Below are positions 7,884 through 17,269 of a stretch of DNA of 64,000 nt, piece by piece (the stretch's first letter is position 1; every line of letters begins with the position of its first letter). Source of the stretch: an uncultured Pelagimonas sp. (lineage in GTDB: Bacteria > Pseudomonadota > Alphaproteobacteria > Rhodobacterales > Rhodobacteraceae); the NCBI RefSeq assembly GCF_947498515.1, contig NZ_CANMKO010000004.1, positions 1 to 64,000 of the forward strand. Direction: 5' to 3'. Under the pieces are notes generated by a model that worked only from the letters and a program-made list of their open reading frames with translations, was not told the origin of the DNA and searched no databases. The position numbers and the translations under genes are program-made.

Positions 7884-8018
7884 AGCGCCCTCCATTCGCA
7901 CTGCATGTCAAAGGCCAAACGAAGCGCCCGAACGGCGTCAAAATGACCTAGTTTTGTTTTGAATGACCAAAACCAACCGACCAGTCAATGCCGACACCGC
8001 TAACAATTGAACAAATGT

Positions 8019-8849
8019 TCAGAAAAACGCCTGCGCCCGCATCGCCAAAGCGCCATCAGCCCGTTTTGCCCATAATTCGTAACCGTCATCACACTGACGT
8101 CCTTCGATATGAAACGGCGCATTTCCCGAAATCGGGGCCACTCCGCGAAACTCGTAGCGGTTCGGCGGACGACCCGCTTGCCGCGTGGCCAAGTCAACCA
8201 AAAGCGTGGCGGTCAAAGGTCCGTGAAAAACCAATCCGTCATAGCCTTCGACGTCTCGGGCGTAATCAACATCATAGTGAATACGATGCCCATTGAACAT
8301 CAAAGCCGAGTAGCGGAACAATAGGACCGGATCAGGCTGAACCAATTCTGAAAATGCGGCACTTTCCGGTGCTTTTGCCGGGGCCGGGACAGGTTGATTT
8401 GGATCGGGATCTTCGCGATAGACGATATCATGATCTTCGATCACCGCAGCCTGACCGTGTTGAGACAAAGTGTGGCGCACCGTTACAAAACACAACGGTC
8501 CACTCCGGCCTGTTTTCTCTTCCAATCTCACGATGGAGGAGCGTTTTTCAACCGCAGACCCAAATCGCAATGACTGAAGAAACTCAAACCGCCCCCCGGC
8601 CCACATTCGACGCGGTAAAGCCACAGGGGGCAGAAACCCACCCTTTTTAGGATGGCCGTCCCGCCCCAATTCACGAGGAGGCAACGCGTCGAGAAAATAT
8701 AACCAATGCCAAAGCGGTGGCAGAGTATCCCCCTCTTGAAAGACCAGGCTCTGTCCCAAGGTGGCCGCCATCAAATCGGCCGGGCCACAACGCAAGTGGT
8801 CATGACGCGTTTCGGTTTTGCCAATCCATTTGGTGAAATCTATTGTCAT
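8019..8849 (-). CDS. MaoC-like hot-dog dehydratase, mesaconyl-C4-CoA hydratase-like
   Basis: A 276-aa double hot-dog protein related to mesaconyl-C4-CoA hydratase and FAS1-like (HTD2) dehydratases. The N-terminal half holds PPLWHWLYFLDALP and GFLPPVALPRRMWAGG. The C-terminal half carries the catalytic hot-dog motif NGHRIHYDVDYAR followed by YDGLVFHGPLTATLLVDL. The expected reaction is reversible hydration of an enoyl-CoA such as mesaconyl- or itaconyl-CoA. It lies upstream of the SDR gene on the same strand with a 135-bp gap. Which CoA ester is used cannot be told. Confidence 0.85.
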   Translation of the reverse strand: MTIDFTKWIGKTETRHDHLRCGPADLMAATLGQSLVFQEGDTLPPLWHWLYFLDALPPRELGRDGHPKKGGFLPPVALPRRMWAGGRFEFLQSLRFGSAVEKRSSIVRLEEKTGRSGPLCFVTVRHTLSQHGQAAVIEDHDIVYREDPDPNQPVPAPAKAPESAAFSELVQPDPVLLFRYSALMFNGHRIHYDVDYARDVEGYDGLVFHGPLTATLLVDLATRQAGRPPNRYEFRGVAPISGNAPFHIEGRQCDDGYELWAKRADGALAMRAQAFF

Positions 8850-9052
8850 TCTGGCCTCCGCTGCCCCTCCGGTGTGTTTTACACAGTCGGTGTAGCACAG
8901 CTAAATGGCGGAGAAACGGGACGAACTCATCAATTTGCTTGGCCCTGTTCGCTGGCAACCAAAACGCGATAAAGCGCGTTTATGGATGGGCCAGAACGGC
9001 AACTTGGCCAATTTATCATACTTGGCCAAGACTACCGCAGAGCATCGGGCGG

Positions 9053-9664
9053 CTAGTCCGAGTGCTTAAATTTGTGAAAACTGCGCGCGGCCGTCTCAAA
9101 AACCGCCTCGCTGCTTAGGCCGGAAATGCGCTCTTGCACTGCGTCATCAAGGGGCAACCCCCATGTTTTGATCATACATCCAAGAATAACATACATCCCA
9201 TGAATGGCGATCACATCCATGATTTGAGCGGTATCGAAGTGGGTTTCTAACTTGGCCAAGGTAGGTTGAGAAATCTGGTGCGTTTGGATCAAGTCATCAA
9301 CTGCGCAGAGCAACGCCGCATCTGGTGTCGCCCATTCTGGCCCGATCGAACGGTCCAAGACAGCTTCAATTTCGATCAAGCTCAATCCACAGCGCAAGGC
9401 TCGATCAACATGAGAACCCCATTCATACCATGCACTCAAATGGACTGCGACACGTAGGATAACCAACTCGCCAGAGCGGGGACCCAAGCTGCCACCATTG
9501 ACGGAATGATTGCGGAAACTCCACCACGCTTTGAGCAAGGCAGGGTTATGCGCCATCAGCTTATGCACATTAATTGGAGCGCCTTGCATGTCGTCCGCAA
9601 TAGGCGTCAAACATGGGTCCCAGTCGCTCACGTTCTTTGTGCTGATACTTTGGCCCATCTTCAT
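9053..9664 (-). CDS. carboxymuconolactone decarboxylase / AhpD-like family protein
   Basis: A 203-aa all-helical protein of the CMD/AhpD superfamily. The signature region reads GELVILRVA...AWYEWGSHVDRA (about residues 64-87). In AhpD the equivalent helix has an ExxxCxxH redox motif. Here the cysteine position is replaced (YEWGSH), so alkylhydroperoxidase activity through a CxxC pair is unlikely; many family members in alphaproteobacteria share this WGSH variant. It stands alone, with 203 bp to the hydratase-like gene downstream. The function is not assignable beyond the family. Confidence 0.75.
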   Translation of the reverse strand: MKMGQSISTKNVSDWDPCLTPIADDMQGAPINVHKLMAHNPALLKAWWSFRNHSVNGGSLGPRSGELVILRVAVHLSAWYEWGSHVDRALRCGLSLIEIEAVLDRSIGPEWATPDAALLCAVDDLIQTHQISQPTLAKLETHFDTAQIMDVIAIHGMYVILGCMIKTWGLPLDDAVQERISGLSSEAVFETAARSFHKFKHSD

Positions 9665-9725
9665 CCCCTATCCGCGACTTTTCGTGGATATGCATAGAGG
9701 ACCAGAAAATGGAAAGCCCTAAAGC

Positions 9726-9959
9726 TTACTTTTCCAAAGCCCGAGAAATCCTTTCAAGTTGCTGCGACATGAGCATCAAATGTGTGACTTGCCCTCCGGA
9801 AACCTCTCCGGCCAAGGAAATCGCCGAGCTCTCAATCAACCTTGCCGCTTCCTTTAGATTGAAAGCAATGTCTGACACTTCAGGAATGGTCACGGTTTCC
9901 CCCGCTTTTTTTTCTCTGGTATTCAGGGGTCCGAAAACCTCTGGTGCATCTCTTCTCAT
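9726..9959 (-). CDS. small hypothetical protein
   Basis: A 77-aa ORF, MRRDAPEVFGPLNTREKKAG..., with a predicted helical C-terminus (LMLMSQQLERISRALEK). It has an AT-rich upstream region containing ATATATAACG, which could hold a promoter, but no clear SD. It is retained because the gap between the AhpD-like gene and the kinase is otherwise empty and the peptide has normal composition. No family was recognised. Confidence 0.45.
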   Translation of the reverse strand: MRRDAPEVFGPLNTREKKAGETVTIPEVSDIAFNLKEAARLIESSAISLAGEVSGGQVTHLMLMSQQLERISRALEK

Positions 9960-10083
9960 TTGTGTGTCCCGTTATATATTCCTGTAGAAACACGGATTTT
10001 CCCTGAAACAGGTTCGTTACAGAATCCTGTTCATCGTCTCTCAACCTCAAGACTATCTATCAATAGTTTACACTTTCAAGATG

Positions 10084-10106
10084 AAATACACTTTTAACGT
10101 GTATTT
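10084..10106. other. AT-rich inverted repeat downstream of the hybrid kinase gene
   Basis: Perfect 8-bp arms AAATACAC (10084-10091) and GTGTATTT (10099-10106) around TTTTAAC. It lies in a locally AT-rich patch (9960-10180) about 75 bp beyond the kinase stop on the minus strand. It could be a weak terminator or an operator; nothing decides between them. Confidence 0.35.
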
Positions 10107-10180
10107 TTAGAAAACTGTTCAATGATCTTTCGTGTTGGTCGGGAAACTTGTTTGTGCTCAAAAAAAATCCCCAGACGAGA

Positions 10181-12718
10181 TCAGGGTTTCCGCAACACTT
10201 TCTCAATTGCCCCAAGCAGATCGCGTTTTTGGACCGGTTTCATCAGGCGAATGTCTTCCGGCTTCAGGCCATTACCATGAACGGTGGCTTCGCTTGCATA
10301 TCCAGACATGAAAACAACCCGCAAACCTGGCCAAGTTTCGCGGAGTTCTCTGACGAGAGTTGTCCCCTGCAACCGACCAGGCATGACAATGTCGGTCAAA
10401 AGCAAATCAAAGGCCGGGTCATTTTCGAAAACGACCTTGGCGTGATCGCCACTTGAAACAGCAGTCACGTCATAGCCCGCATTTTCTAGGATCAAAACGA
10501 GAATTTCCCGAACATCTTTTTGGTCTTCTACCAAAAGAATTCTGGCCCCGGAGGTGATAGCTTTTTCAGGGCTATCACTGTTTGACGCATCGCTGAGCGC
10601 TTGGGCTTCTCCTATTGGAAAATAGAGCTTGAACGTGGTGCCGATGCCGGGTTCGGAATAAACGCGAACCGTCCCCCCTGTTTGGTGCATAAAACCCAAA
10701 ACCATCGAAAGCCCAAGGCCGGACCCGGCCCCCGGGGCCTTGGTCGTGTAAAAGGGCTCAAATATAAAATCCAACATTTTGGGACTAATCCCAGTCCCGG
10801 TATCCGAAACGGACAGCACAACATACTGCCCAGGTACGAGGTTTTCTCCGCGTGAGTCGATAAAGCCGTCGTCAATTCGGACGTTCACCGTTTCAAGCGT
10901 GAGCTGACCGCCGTTGGGCATGGCGTCCCGCGCGTTTAGGATCAGGTTAAGCAAGGCGCTTTCAGTAGACGCCTGATCTGCTAAAACGAGTCCCAAGTCG
11001 GTCTGCAACGACGTTTCGACCGTTATATTGGCCGGCAAGGTACGCCCAGCCCAGTTTTTTGTTTCCCGAACAATCGCATTAAGATCAATCGCTTGAGGCT
11101 CTAGCCGGGCCCGCCGGGCGAAGGACAACATCTTGCGGGTCAAATCGGCCCCACGCATGGCAGCCGCAATGCCAGCCCCAATCATTTGACGGTGATCCTG
11201 ATCGACAACCTCATCGCGCAACAATTCCAAATTGCCAACGATGACCGCCAAGAGGTTATTGAAATCATGTGCTACGCCGCCGGTTAGCTGCCCAATGCTT
11301 TCCATTTTCTGCGCTTGCATGGCCAAGGCGCTTTGCTCTTTGAGTTGTTGCTCCGCATCGACCTCTGCTGTGACATCAAAGATAATGCTGTCAGTTCGAT
11401 AGTGGTCATCGCCGACCCGGACCGAATTGCCGTGGTAGTCAATCCATTTTGTGTCGCCGAACTTGTCGGTGACCTTCAGGCGGCGGGTCATCGGCGTCAG
11501 GCTAAGCGTGGCCATCCGTAGATCTTCACGCATCTTCTCGCGTTCGCTTTCGTCCAAAGAATCCAATAAAAGGTTGGTCTCTGTAAGGACTTCTTCAGAC
11601 GTGTATCCCCAAATATCAACGACGTGATCGCTCGCATAAACCGTTCGCGGCGGCTGCCCTTTGTTCAATTCGGCGCTCACTATAGCCCCCGGCAACCCAG
11701 CGGCAATTGAGGCCAATCTCTGTTCCGCCTCAAGCTTGCGATCTTCGGAGCGTTTGTAGTCAGTCAAATCAACTTGAATGCCAACGGCGCGAACAAACCC
11801 GCCGTCTTTGTCGCGGTCGGTCACCCAATTGGCCCGAAAATAGCGTACGCTTCCGTCCGGCATCACACCGCGAAACTCAATCTGATCTGTGTCGCTGCCG
11901 TCCCGAGCAACTTCCGAAATTGTGTCCAACACGTGTTTTTGATCGTTGGAGTGGACGCGGGCCATCCAGCTTTCAACCGGGACGTCGCCAGCGCGCCCTC
12001 GCAGCTCAAAAAGACGCATCATGCCATCGTCGAAAATCACGTTTTTGTTTTCAGCCCGGTATTCAAACACCCCCATGCGCCCCGATTGCGTCGCCATCCT
12101 CAAACGCCGTCCCAACTCGGCGGCCGACCGCTCTGTTCGGTTGACCTGACTTGAAACCGCAACAACGATTGCGGTCGCCAAAATTGATAAACCGCCCAAA
12201 ACCAAACATGATATCAGCTCTCGTATGGTCTCCTTGGCCCCACCCAAGAGCGCGTTGGCGGCCCATATTATGATATGGAGCACAATAAGAGCCCCGATGG
12301 CCGGAACGACCACCCTGCGGTCAAAGCCCTGCTCTTTGCCGGGTGGCGTGTAAATTCTGATCACCGCGCCCAATGCCGCAATCGAAAAGTAAAGTGGCAG
12401 CGCCATTGTTAAATCAGTTTCATGTCCCAGCATGCCTACCGCCAGCCCGGCAAGGGAGGCAAGCAAGACGCCAACCCAACCTGCCAAATAGCCGGCAAAA
12501 AGCAATGGTCCCGCGCCACCATCCAAATGGACAATGTCGCCGGTCAGCGGGACAGAATTGGTGGAGATCAAGACAAACACAAAACCAAACACCGCCGCAA
12601 TCAGCGCCCGCGACAGTCTGGGTTTGTCTTTCAATTTGTCTGATGCGCGGATCACATAAAGCCCGACGCCACACAACAGTAGGAAGGTGATGTTTTGTAT
12701 GATCTGTAAAAACACCAT
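10181..12718 (-). CDS. LytS-type membrane hybrid sensor histidine kinase
   Basis: An 845-aa signalling protein. The order is: a 5TMR-LYT-like membrane region (about residues 1-195, with six or so hydrophobic segments); two PAS domains (about 205-320 and 330-455); HisKA with VAHDFNNLLA and the phospho-acceptor His484; HATPase_c (about 585-705, with NLILNARDAMPNGG, SDTGTGI and GAGSGLGLS); and a C-terminal receiver domain (about 725-845) with phospho-acceptor Asp776 in LLTDIVMPG. It should autophosphorylate and pass phosphate to its own receiver; no separate output regulator is adjacent. The stimulus is unknown. The family resemblance is to PAS-rich hybrid kinases common in this order. Confidence 0.92.
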   Translation of the reverse strand: MVFLQIIQNITFLLLCGVGLYVIRASDKLKDKPRLSRALIAAVFGFVFVLISTNSVPLTGDIVHLDGGAGPLLFAGYLAGWVGVLLASLAGLAVGMLGHETDLTMALPLYFSIAALGAVIRIYTPPGKEQGFDRRVVVPAIGALIVLHIIIWAANALLGGAKETIRELISCLVLGGLSILATAIVVAVSSQVNRTERSAAELGRRLRMATQSGRMGVFEYRAENKNVIFDDGMMRLFELRGRAGDVPVESWMARVHSNDQKHVLDTISEVARDGSDTDQIEFRGVMPDGSVRYFRANWVTDRDKDGGFVRAVGIQVDLTDYKRSEDRKLEAEQRLASIAAGLPGAIVSAELNKGQPPRTVYASDHVVDIWGYTSEEVLTETNLLLDSLDESEREKMREDLRMATLSLTPMTRRLKVTDKFGDTKWIDYHGNSVRVGDDHYRTDSIIFDVTAEVDAEQQLKEQSALAMQAQKMESIGQLTGGVAHDFNNLLAVIVGNLELLRDEVVDQDHRQMIGAGIAAAMRGADLTRKMLSFARRARLEPQAIDLNAIVRETKNWAGRTLPANITVETSLQTDLGLVLADQASTESALLNLILNARDAMPNGGQLTLETVNVRIDDGFIDSRGENLVPGQYVVLSVSDTGTGISPKMLDFIFEPFYTTKAPGAGSGLGLSMVLGFMHQTGGTVRVYSEPGIGTTFKLYFPIGEAQALSDASNSDSPEKAITSGARILLVEDQKDVREILVLILENAGYDVTAVSSGDHAKVVFENDPAFDLLLTDIVMPGRLQGTTLVRELRETWPGLRVVFMSGYASEATVHGNGLKPEDIRLMKPVQKRDLLGAIEKVLRKP

Positions 12719-12934
12719 CCCCGTGACCTTTCTGCTTTGATCACAGGCTAGCGCAAAAAGCGGCCTTCGCGAAACAAATCAACTCTCTGGACGGTGTTGC
12801 TCATGCGAAAATGGCCAAAAGAGATTGAGCGATTCTACCCAAATCTGAGCCCCAAAGGTGGAAAACATCCACAGCGCGAAAACAAAGATGCACGCAAAAG
12901 TAACCTTACTAGTCTTTGGCTTAGATCCCCGGTC

Positions 12935-13453
12935 CTATTTCCTAGAGACCTTTAAACACCAGGTGACAATTTCATCTACAGAGATAGGGAGAGATTCGGC
13001 CATACCGGCGGTGAAATCAGCAAAGGCAACTTTGTTAGCCTGCCCCCCGCTCATGCCGACCAAAACCGGGATGCCTTGTTCCAAAGCCGCTGCAATCGCC
13101 GCGCGGAACCCGCGCCCTTCAGCCTCCTCTGGGCCGAATTTATTGAGGACAAAAACATCCGGTTTCTGCCCATCAAGCGAGGCTTCGACCGCCCCGACCG
13201 CATCGGCAATGGCCGCCGGGTTCAACCGACAGCCATTTGAGCCGTGGCCCAAGGATTGCGTGATCCGAATGGTATTTTGACTGGGCAAAACACGGACATC
13301 CATATCGCATTGATGACTGTTGTCGGGCATATCCTGTAGGACTTTGATAATCCCGCTTAGACGCAACCCGCGACGTTCCAGTTCCAGCGCGGCTTGCGAA
13401 ATCAACCGATCCGTTTCGCCACGCCCTTCGGCTCCAACCGCTCCGATGTTCAT
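12935..13453 (-). CDS. DUF2478 domain protein
   Basis: A 172-aa protein matching DUF2478, a P-loop-like or THEP1-related family found near molybdenum genes. Typical segments are present: GLRLSGIIKVLQ, the cluster CDMDVRVL..., SLGHGSNGCRLNPAAIADA and DVFVLNKFGPEEAEGRGFR, the last giving a NKFG-x-EE-x-GRG motif. No molybdenum transport or cofactor gene lies nearby, so the usual contextual link is missing. It ends 73 bp before the ocd gene's 3' end and is probably a separate transcript or the end of the arginine operon. Confidence 0.75.
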   Translation of the reverse strand: MNIGAVGAEGRGETDRLISQAALELERRGLRLSGIIKVLQDMPDNSHQCDMDVRVLPSQNTIRITQSLGHGSNGCRLNPAAIADAVGAVEASLDGQKPDVFVLNKFGPEEAEGRGFRAAIAAALEQGIPVLVGMSGGQANKVAFADFTAGMAESLPISVDEIVTWCLKVSRK

Positions 13454-13526
13454 GTCGCCCCCATTTTTGGCCTAGATGTGCACAATCTAGGTCACGTAAA
13501 CCGTGGCGGCCATGCGACCCAACGCG

Positions 13527-14576
13527 CTAATGTTTGGAACGTTGCAACATTCCAAAGAGATCACGCGGGTCATCCGGGTCGGCCAACATATCCAATTGCG
13601 CATAGAAATCGGTACCTTGGATAGCCCCGAGCACATATCGCAAGGCCGAAAAATCTTCGATCGCGAAACCAACGCTGTCAAACAAGGTGATCTGCTTGGC
13701 GTCACGTCGTCCGGGCACCTGACCGGTGATCACTTGCCAAAGCTCGGTTACCGGGTGGTCCTTGTCCAATTGCTGGATTTCGCCTTCGATCCAGGTTTGG
13801 GGCGGGTATTCGACAAAGATATCAGAACGCAGAAGAATGTCGCGATGCAGTTCGGTTTTGCCGGGGCAATCGCCGCCAATCGCATTGATATGCACCCCAG
13901 AGCCGATCATGTTGTCGGTCAGGATCGTGGCATTCTGCTTGTCGGCGGTACAGGTCGTGATGATCTGCGCCCCTTCCATCGCCTCTTCGCCACTTGTGCA
14001 AGGCACGACGTTAAGACCCATCCCCGCAAGGTTTGCGGCGCATTTTTCCGTGGCACCTTGGTCCGTATCAAAAAGCCGAACTTCGGTGATGCCGCAAATC
14101 GCCTTGAAGGCCAGACATTGAAATTCCGATTGTGCGCCATTGCCGATCATCGCCATCACCGTTGCGCCCTTGGGGGCCAGATGTTTGGCGGCCATTGCGC
14201 TTGTCGCGGCAGTGCGCAGCGCCGTTAGCAAGGTCATTTCGGAGAGGAGTTTCGGATAGCCACTATCCACATCCGCCAAAAGACCAAAGGCGGTGACGGT
14301 TTGAAGCCCCTCTTTGGTGTTCTTGGGATGGCCATTCACGTATTTAAAGCCATACATCTCCCCATCAGACGTTGGCATCAGTTCGATCACACCGACATCG
14401 GAGTGAGAAGCCACGCGCGGGGTTTTATCAAACAATTCCCAGCGCTTAAAATCCGCCTCGATGGCGTTTGCCAAATCACGCAAAACGGTTTCGATCCCGA
14501 TATGATGAACCAACGCCATCATGTTATCGACAGAGACAAACGGCACAAAGGCCAGATCAGAAGGTTGTGGTGCCAT
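13527..14576 (-). CDS. ocd: ornithine cyclodeaminase
   Basis: A 349-aa enzyme of the ornithine cyclodeaminase/mu-crystallin family, converting L-ornithine to L-proline and ammonia with bound NAD. Visible features are GFKYVNGHPKNTKEGLQTV (substrate side, about 75-93), LTALRTAATSAMAAKHLAP (about 116-134), the Rossmann motif MIGNGAQSEFQ (about 142-152) and NAIGGDCPGKTEL (about 223-235). It is the last gene of the ctlX-arginase-ocd operon, with 10 bp between the arginase stop and its own start region. A GAGG SD precedes the ATG. Its role is to complete arginine to proline catabolism. Confidence 0.94.
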   Translation of the reverse strand: MAPQPSDLAFVPFVSVDNMMALVHHIGIETVLRDLANAIEADFKRWELFDKTPRVASHSDVGVIELMPTSDGEMYGFKYVNGHPKNTKEGLQTVTAFGLLADVDSGYPKLLSEMTLLTALRTAATSAMAAKHLAPKGATVMAMIGNGAQSEFQCLAFKAICGITEVRLFDTDQGATEKCAANLAGMGLNVVPCTSGEEAMEGAQIITTCTADKQNATILTDNMIGSGVHINAIGGDCPGKTELHRDILLRSDIFVEYPPQTWIEGEIQQLDKDHPVTELWQVITGQVPGRRDAKQITLFDSVGFAIEDFSALRYVLGAIQGTDFYAQLDMLADPDDPRDLFGMLQRSKH

Positions 14577-14586
14577 GATAAAAGCC

Positions 14587-15516
14587 TCAGTAGCTGCGGG
14601 TCACGCGGTCAAGAACACGGCGGCCAAACAGGCTTGCCGTGAGATCAACCATCAGCCGCGCGGTGCGGCCTTTGACATCAAGAAATGGGTTGAGCTCGAC
14701 GAGATCGAGCGACGAAACAAGGCCGCTGTCATGGAGCATTTCCATAACGTGATGCGCCTCGCGGAAGGTTGCGCCACCGGGAACCGTTGTCCCAACCGCC
14801 GGGGCGATATCCGGTTCGATAAAATCGACATCAAGGCTCACATGGAGCAAACCTTTTGCCGCCTGAACACGATCCAAAAATGCCTTTAGCAAAGGCGCTA
14901 TTCCATGCTCATCAATGGCACGCATATCGTGGGCGGTGACGTCGGTGTCTTGCAACAAACGGCGTTCTTCTCCGTCAACAGACCGCAGGCCTAAAATGCA
15001 AACATTGGCCGGATCAACCGCCGCAGGAAGGGGCGCATCAAGGTAGCTTTCAAACCCCGGCAACCCACAGGCAAAGGCCAAGGGAGTACCGTGAAGATTG
15101 CCGCTTTGGGTTGATCCGAATGTATTGAAATCGGCGTGGGCATCGAGCCACAAGACAAACAACGGCCGCCCCTCTTCGGCGGCAACTGTGGCATGCCCCG
15201 ACACAGTTCCGGCGGACAACGCATGATCACCCCCCAGATAGATCGGCAGAGCCTCACACCGTGCCAGTTTTCGCGCATCTTTGTGCAAGGCCCGCGTCCA
15301 GCCGGCAACAGTTTCAAGCTGTTTCAGGTGGTTATGCGCGGTTGTGATGTGATCAACCGGTTCCGGCTCCGCATCCCCCAAATCCGTTACTTCGTGACCC
15401 AAGGCCTCAAGCTCTTCGGCCAGCCCGGCGGTGCGATAAGCATCCGGCCCCATAAGGCAGCCGCGCCGCCCTGCCCCGGCTTCGATCGGGGCCCCTAACA
15501 AAACGATCTTGGTCAT
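14587..15516 (-). CDS. rocF: arginase
   Basis: A 309-aa ureohydrolase that cleaves L-arginine into ornithine and urea. Manganese ligands are visible: GGDHALS (H98), DAHADFN (D125, H127, D129) and DVDFIEPDIAPAVGT. The start at 15516 (MTKIVLLGAP) is chosen because it overlaps the upstream gene's stop as ATGA and carries a GAGGAG SD; a longer ORF reaching 15567 would intrude into the previous gene. It is translationally coupled to the ctlX-like gene and is followed by ocd, so arginine nitrogen is released as urea and then ammonia. Confidence 0.94.
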   Translation of the reverse strand: MTKIVLLGAPIEAGAGRRGCLMGPDAYRTAGLAEELEALGHEVTDLGDAEPEPVDHITTAHNHLKQLETVAGWTRALHKDARKLARCEALPIYLGGDHALSAGTVSGHATVAAEEGRPLFVLWLDAHADFNTFGSTQSGNLHGTPLAFACGLPGFESYLDAPLPAAVDPANVCILGLRSVDGEERRLLQDTDVTAHDMRAIDEHGIAPLLKAFLDRVQAAKGLLHVSLDVDFIEPDIAPAVGTTVPGGATFREAHHVMEMLHDSGLVSSLDLVELNPFLDVKGRTARLMVDLTASLFGRRVLDRVTRSY

Positions 15517-16454
15517 GCTGCAATCTCCTCGGGTCGCGCACTCAGATGAAGGCCCGCGATGGTGCACCGCACCGACCCACCGGCAAGTTCGATGGTCGGA
15601 ATGTCCAGCGCGACGATCTTGGTATGGCGTTCGATGCGTTGAATTTGATCCGGCGTCAGCGAGGCAACCGCGCGTGAAGAAATGGCCAGAATGCGGCCAT
15701 CGCGACCCTGAAGCTCAATCGCATTCCCGGCAAACTCGCCAATTTGGACCGGGGTGAGTTCGATCACATCACGTGGGCCATCGGCCAAACGTGACACCAC
15801 ATCGGCCCGCCGGGTCGCATCCGGGATCATGCTGCTTCCTATGAGGGCAAAATCGGTTGCGATGCACATCAAGACATTGGTGTGATAGATCGGCGCGCCA
15901 TCAATGGTCACGGCATCAAACACCACCGGTTCATAGTTGAAATGGGTGCAAAACCGCTCCAACAAAATCTCACTCGTACGGTTCGATCGCGCCGCATAGG
16001 CCACCCGCTCAAGGTGATCGAGAACCATGGCCCCCGTCCCTTCTAGAAACAGGCCATCCTGTTCCAGCCCAGAATAATCAATCACATCCTGCACCCGAAA
16101 CCGCTGTTTGAGCATTTCCACAACATCTGCGCGGCGTTCGGCGCGCCGGTTTTTGGAATACATCGCATGCAAGGCGACGTGGCCTCCGGCATGGGTGGAA
16201 AACCAGTTATTGGGGAAAACGCTATCTGGCGTATCAGTTCCGGTGTCCTCAAACACATGGACAGCAACACCATGCGATTGCAGGATTTTTACCGCCTGTG
16301 AAACCTCATCATAAGCCTTTGTTGCAATCACGGAACGATCCCCCGATGCAGGCGTTTGAAATGCGTTGTCGGCGGCGGTTTGCGCGTTTGGGGTGAAATG
16401 ATGTGGTCGGATCATCACAACCGCTTCGGGCGCTTGGAGCGAGCGCAGAGCCAT
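15513..16454 (-). CDS. CtlX-like amidinohydrolase (arginine deiminase superfamily)
   Basis: A 313-aa protein of the guanidino-modifying superfamily, closest in pattern to CtlX/dimethylargininase-related proteins. Motifs are VFPNNWFSTHAGG (about 79-91), FLEGTGAMVLD (about 136-146), catalytic His191 in IYHTNVLMC and catalytic Cys297 in AGGSVRCTIAG. Substrates could be citrulline, arginine or methylated arginines; in CtlX the reaction is citrulline hydrolysis. It is first in the operon, preceded by AGGAAG as SD, and overlaps arginase by 4 bp. The operon is probably controlled by the divergent AsnC-type gene. Confidence 0.85.
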   Translation of the reverse strand: MALRSLQAPEAVVMIRPHHFTPNAQTAADNAFQTPASGDRSVIATKAYDEVSQAVKILQSHGVAVHVFEDTGTDTPDSVFPNNWFSTHAGGHVALHAMYSKNRRAERRADVVEMLKQRFRVQDVIDYSGLEQDGLFLEGTGAMVLDHLERVAYAARSNRTSEILLERFCTHFNYEPVVFDAVTIDGAPIYHTNVLMCIATDFALIGSSMIPDATRRADVVSRLADGPRDVIELTPVQIGEFAGNAIELQGRDGRILAISSRAVASLTPDQIQRIERHTKIVALDIPTIELAGGSVRCTIAGLHLSARPEEIAA

Positions 16455-16594
16455 ATCAACTTCCTATTCTAGTCGGGTACTGTTTGGGCGTTGAACAGAC
16501 TCTACAGGCCGGAAGTGAGCAAATCATATAGGCATGGGGTGCTTTCTTCGTAGTCACATTTGACATTATGCACATGCCAATTTAACAAATAGCT
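16455..16594. promoter_or_regulatory. divergent control region between ctlX-like operon and asnC-type regulator
   Basis: 140 bp between two divergent starts. The half near the regulator is AT-rich (16555-16594) and contains TTATGCACATGCC and TAGCTATGCAA, i.e. repeated TATGCA cores spaced about 25 bp. Lrp/AsnC proteins bind such AT-rich degenerate repeats, so autoregulation and control of the arginine genes are likely. This is inferred from layout. Confidence 0.45.
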
Positions 16595-17020
16595 ATGCAA
16601 ATTCTTGATGACCTCGACCGCCGCCTTGTTGCCATCCTTCGTGAAGATGGCCGCGCCCCGATCTCAAAACTCGCCACCATCCTAGGGGTGACACGCGCCA
16701 CCGTACAGGCGCGGCTGGATAAACTGATCGACAGCGGTGCCGTGCTTGGCTTTACCATTCGCGCACGTCAAGAACACGGCCCCGACGGAGTTCATGCGGT
16801 GATGATGATCGAAGTTTCGGGTCATTCAACCAGCGCCGTGATCCGCCGATTGCGCGGTGTGCCCGAGCTTAGGCAATTGCATTCGACAAATGGCAAATGG
16901 GATTTGGTCGCACAACTCACCGCCGATAGCCTACCGGAATTTGACCGTGTTTTGCGTGTCGTCCGCCAGATCGAGGGGATCACCAATAGTGAGACATCAA
17001 TCTTGCTAAGTTCAGTGTGA
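16595..17020 (+). CDS. Lrp/AsnC family transcriptional regulator
   Basis: A 141-aa regulator. An N-terminal AsnC-type helix-turn-helix (DDLDRRLVAILREDGRAPIS...LGVTRATVQARLDKL, about 4-45) is followed by an RAM ligand-binding domain (about 65-140, including VHAVMMIEVSG and LHSTNGKWDLVAQL). The divergent position to the ctlX-arginase-ocd operon points to arginine or ornithine as effector, as for Lrp-type arginine-catabolism regulators. The effector is not readable from the sequence. Confidence 0.92.
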   Translation: MQILDDLDRRLVAILREDGRAPISKLATILGVTRATVQARLDKLIDSGAVLGFTIRARQEHGPDGVHAVMMIEVSGHSTSAVIRRLRGVPELRQLHSTNGKWDLVAQLTADSLPEFDRVLRVVRQIEGITNSETSILLSSV

Positions 17021-17269
17021 GCAATCGATCTAGTTGCGTTACCCAATGGTTCGCATGACGGCTTGGCCTTCTGGTCTCGAAGATCCCGAATCCGCTTTGG
17101 CACCGCGGCGCATAAGCATAGGGTCCGGCAAAACGATCCGATGGCGAGCAATAACGAGGTAACTCAACGCTGTCATCAACCGATCTTTCGTGACGAGCTC
17201 CGTTATTTCCTTTCACTCAATCGGCAGGCGGACTAGTCACCTTTATCCGAACACTCCTAGGACAGGCTC

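Noticed and set aside
9053-9664. Alkylhydroperoxidase activity for the AhpD-like protein
   Set aside because: The CxxC redox pair is not present in the signature helix, so only the family is claimed.
15517-15567. Longer arginase start
   Set aside because: It would place 17 extra residues inside the preceding gene, whereas 15516 has an SD and an ATGA overlap.
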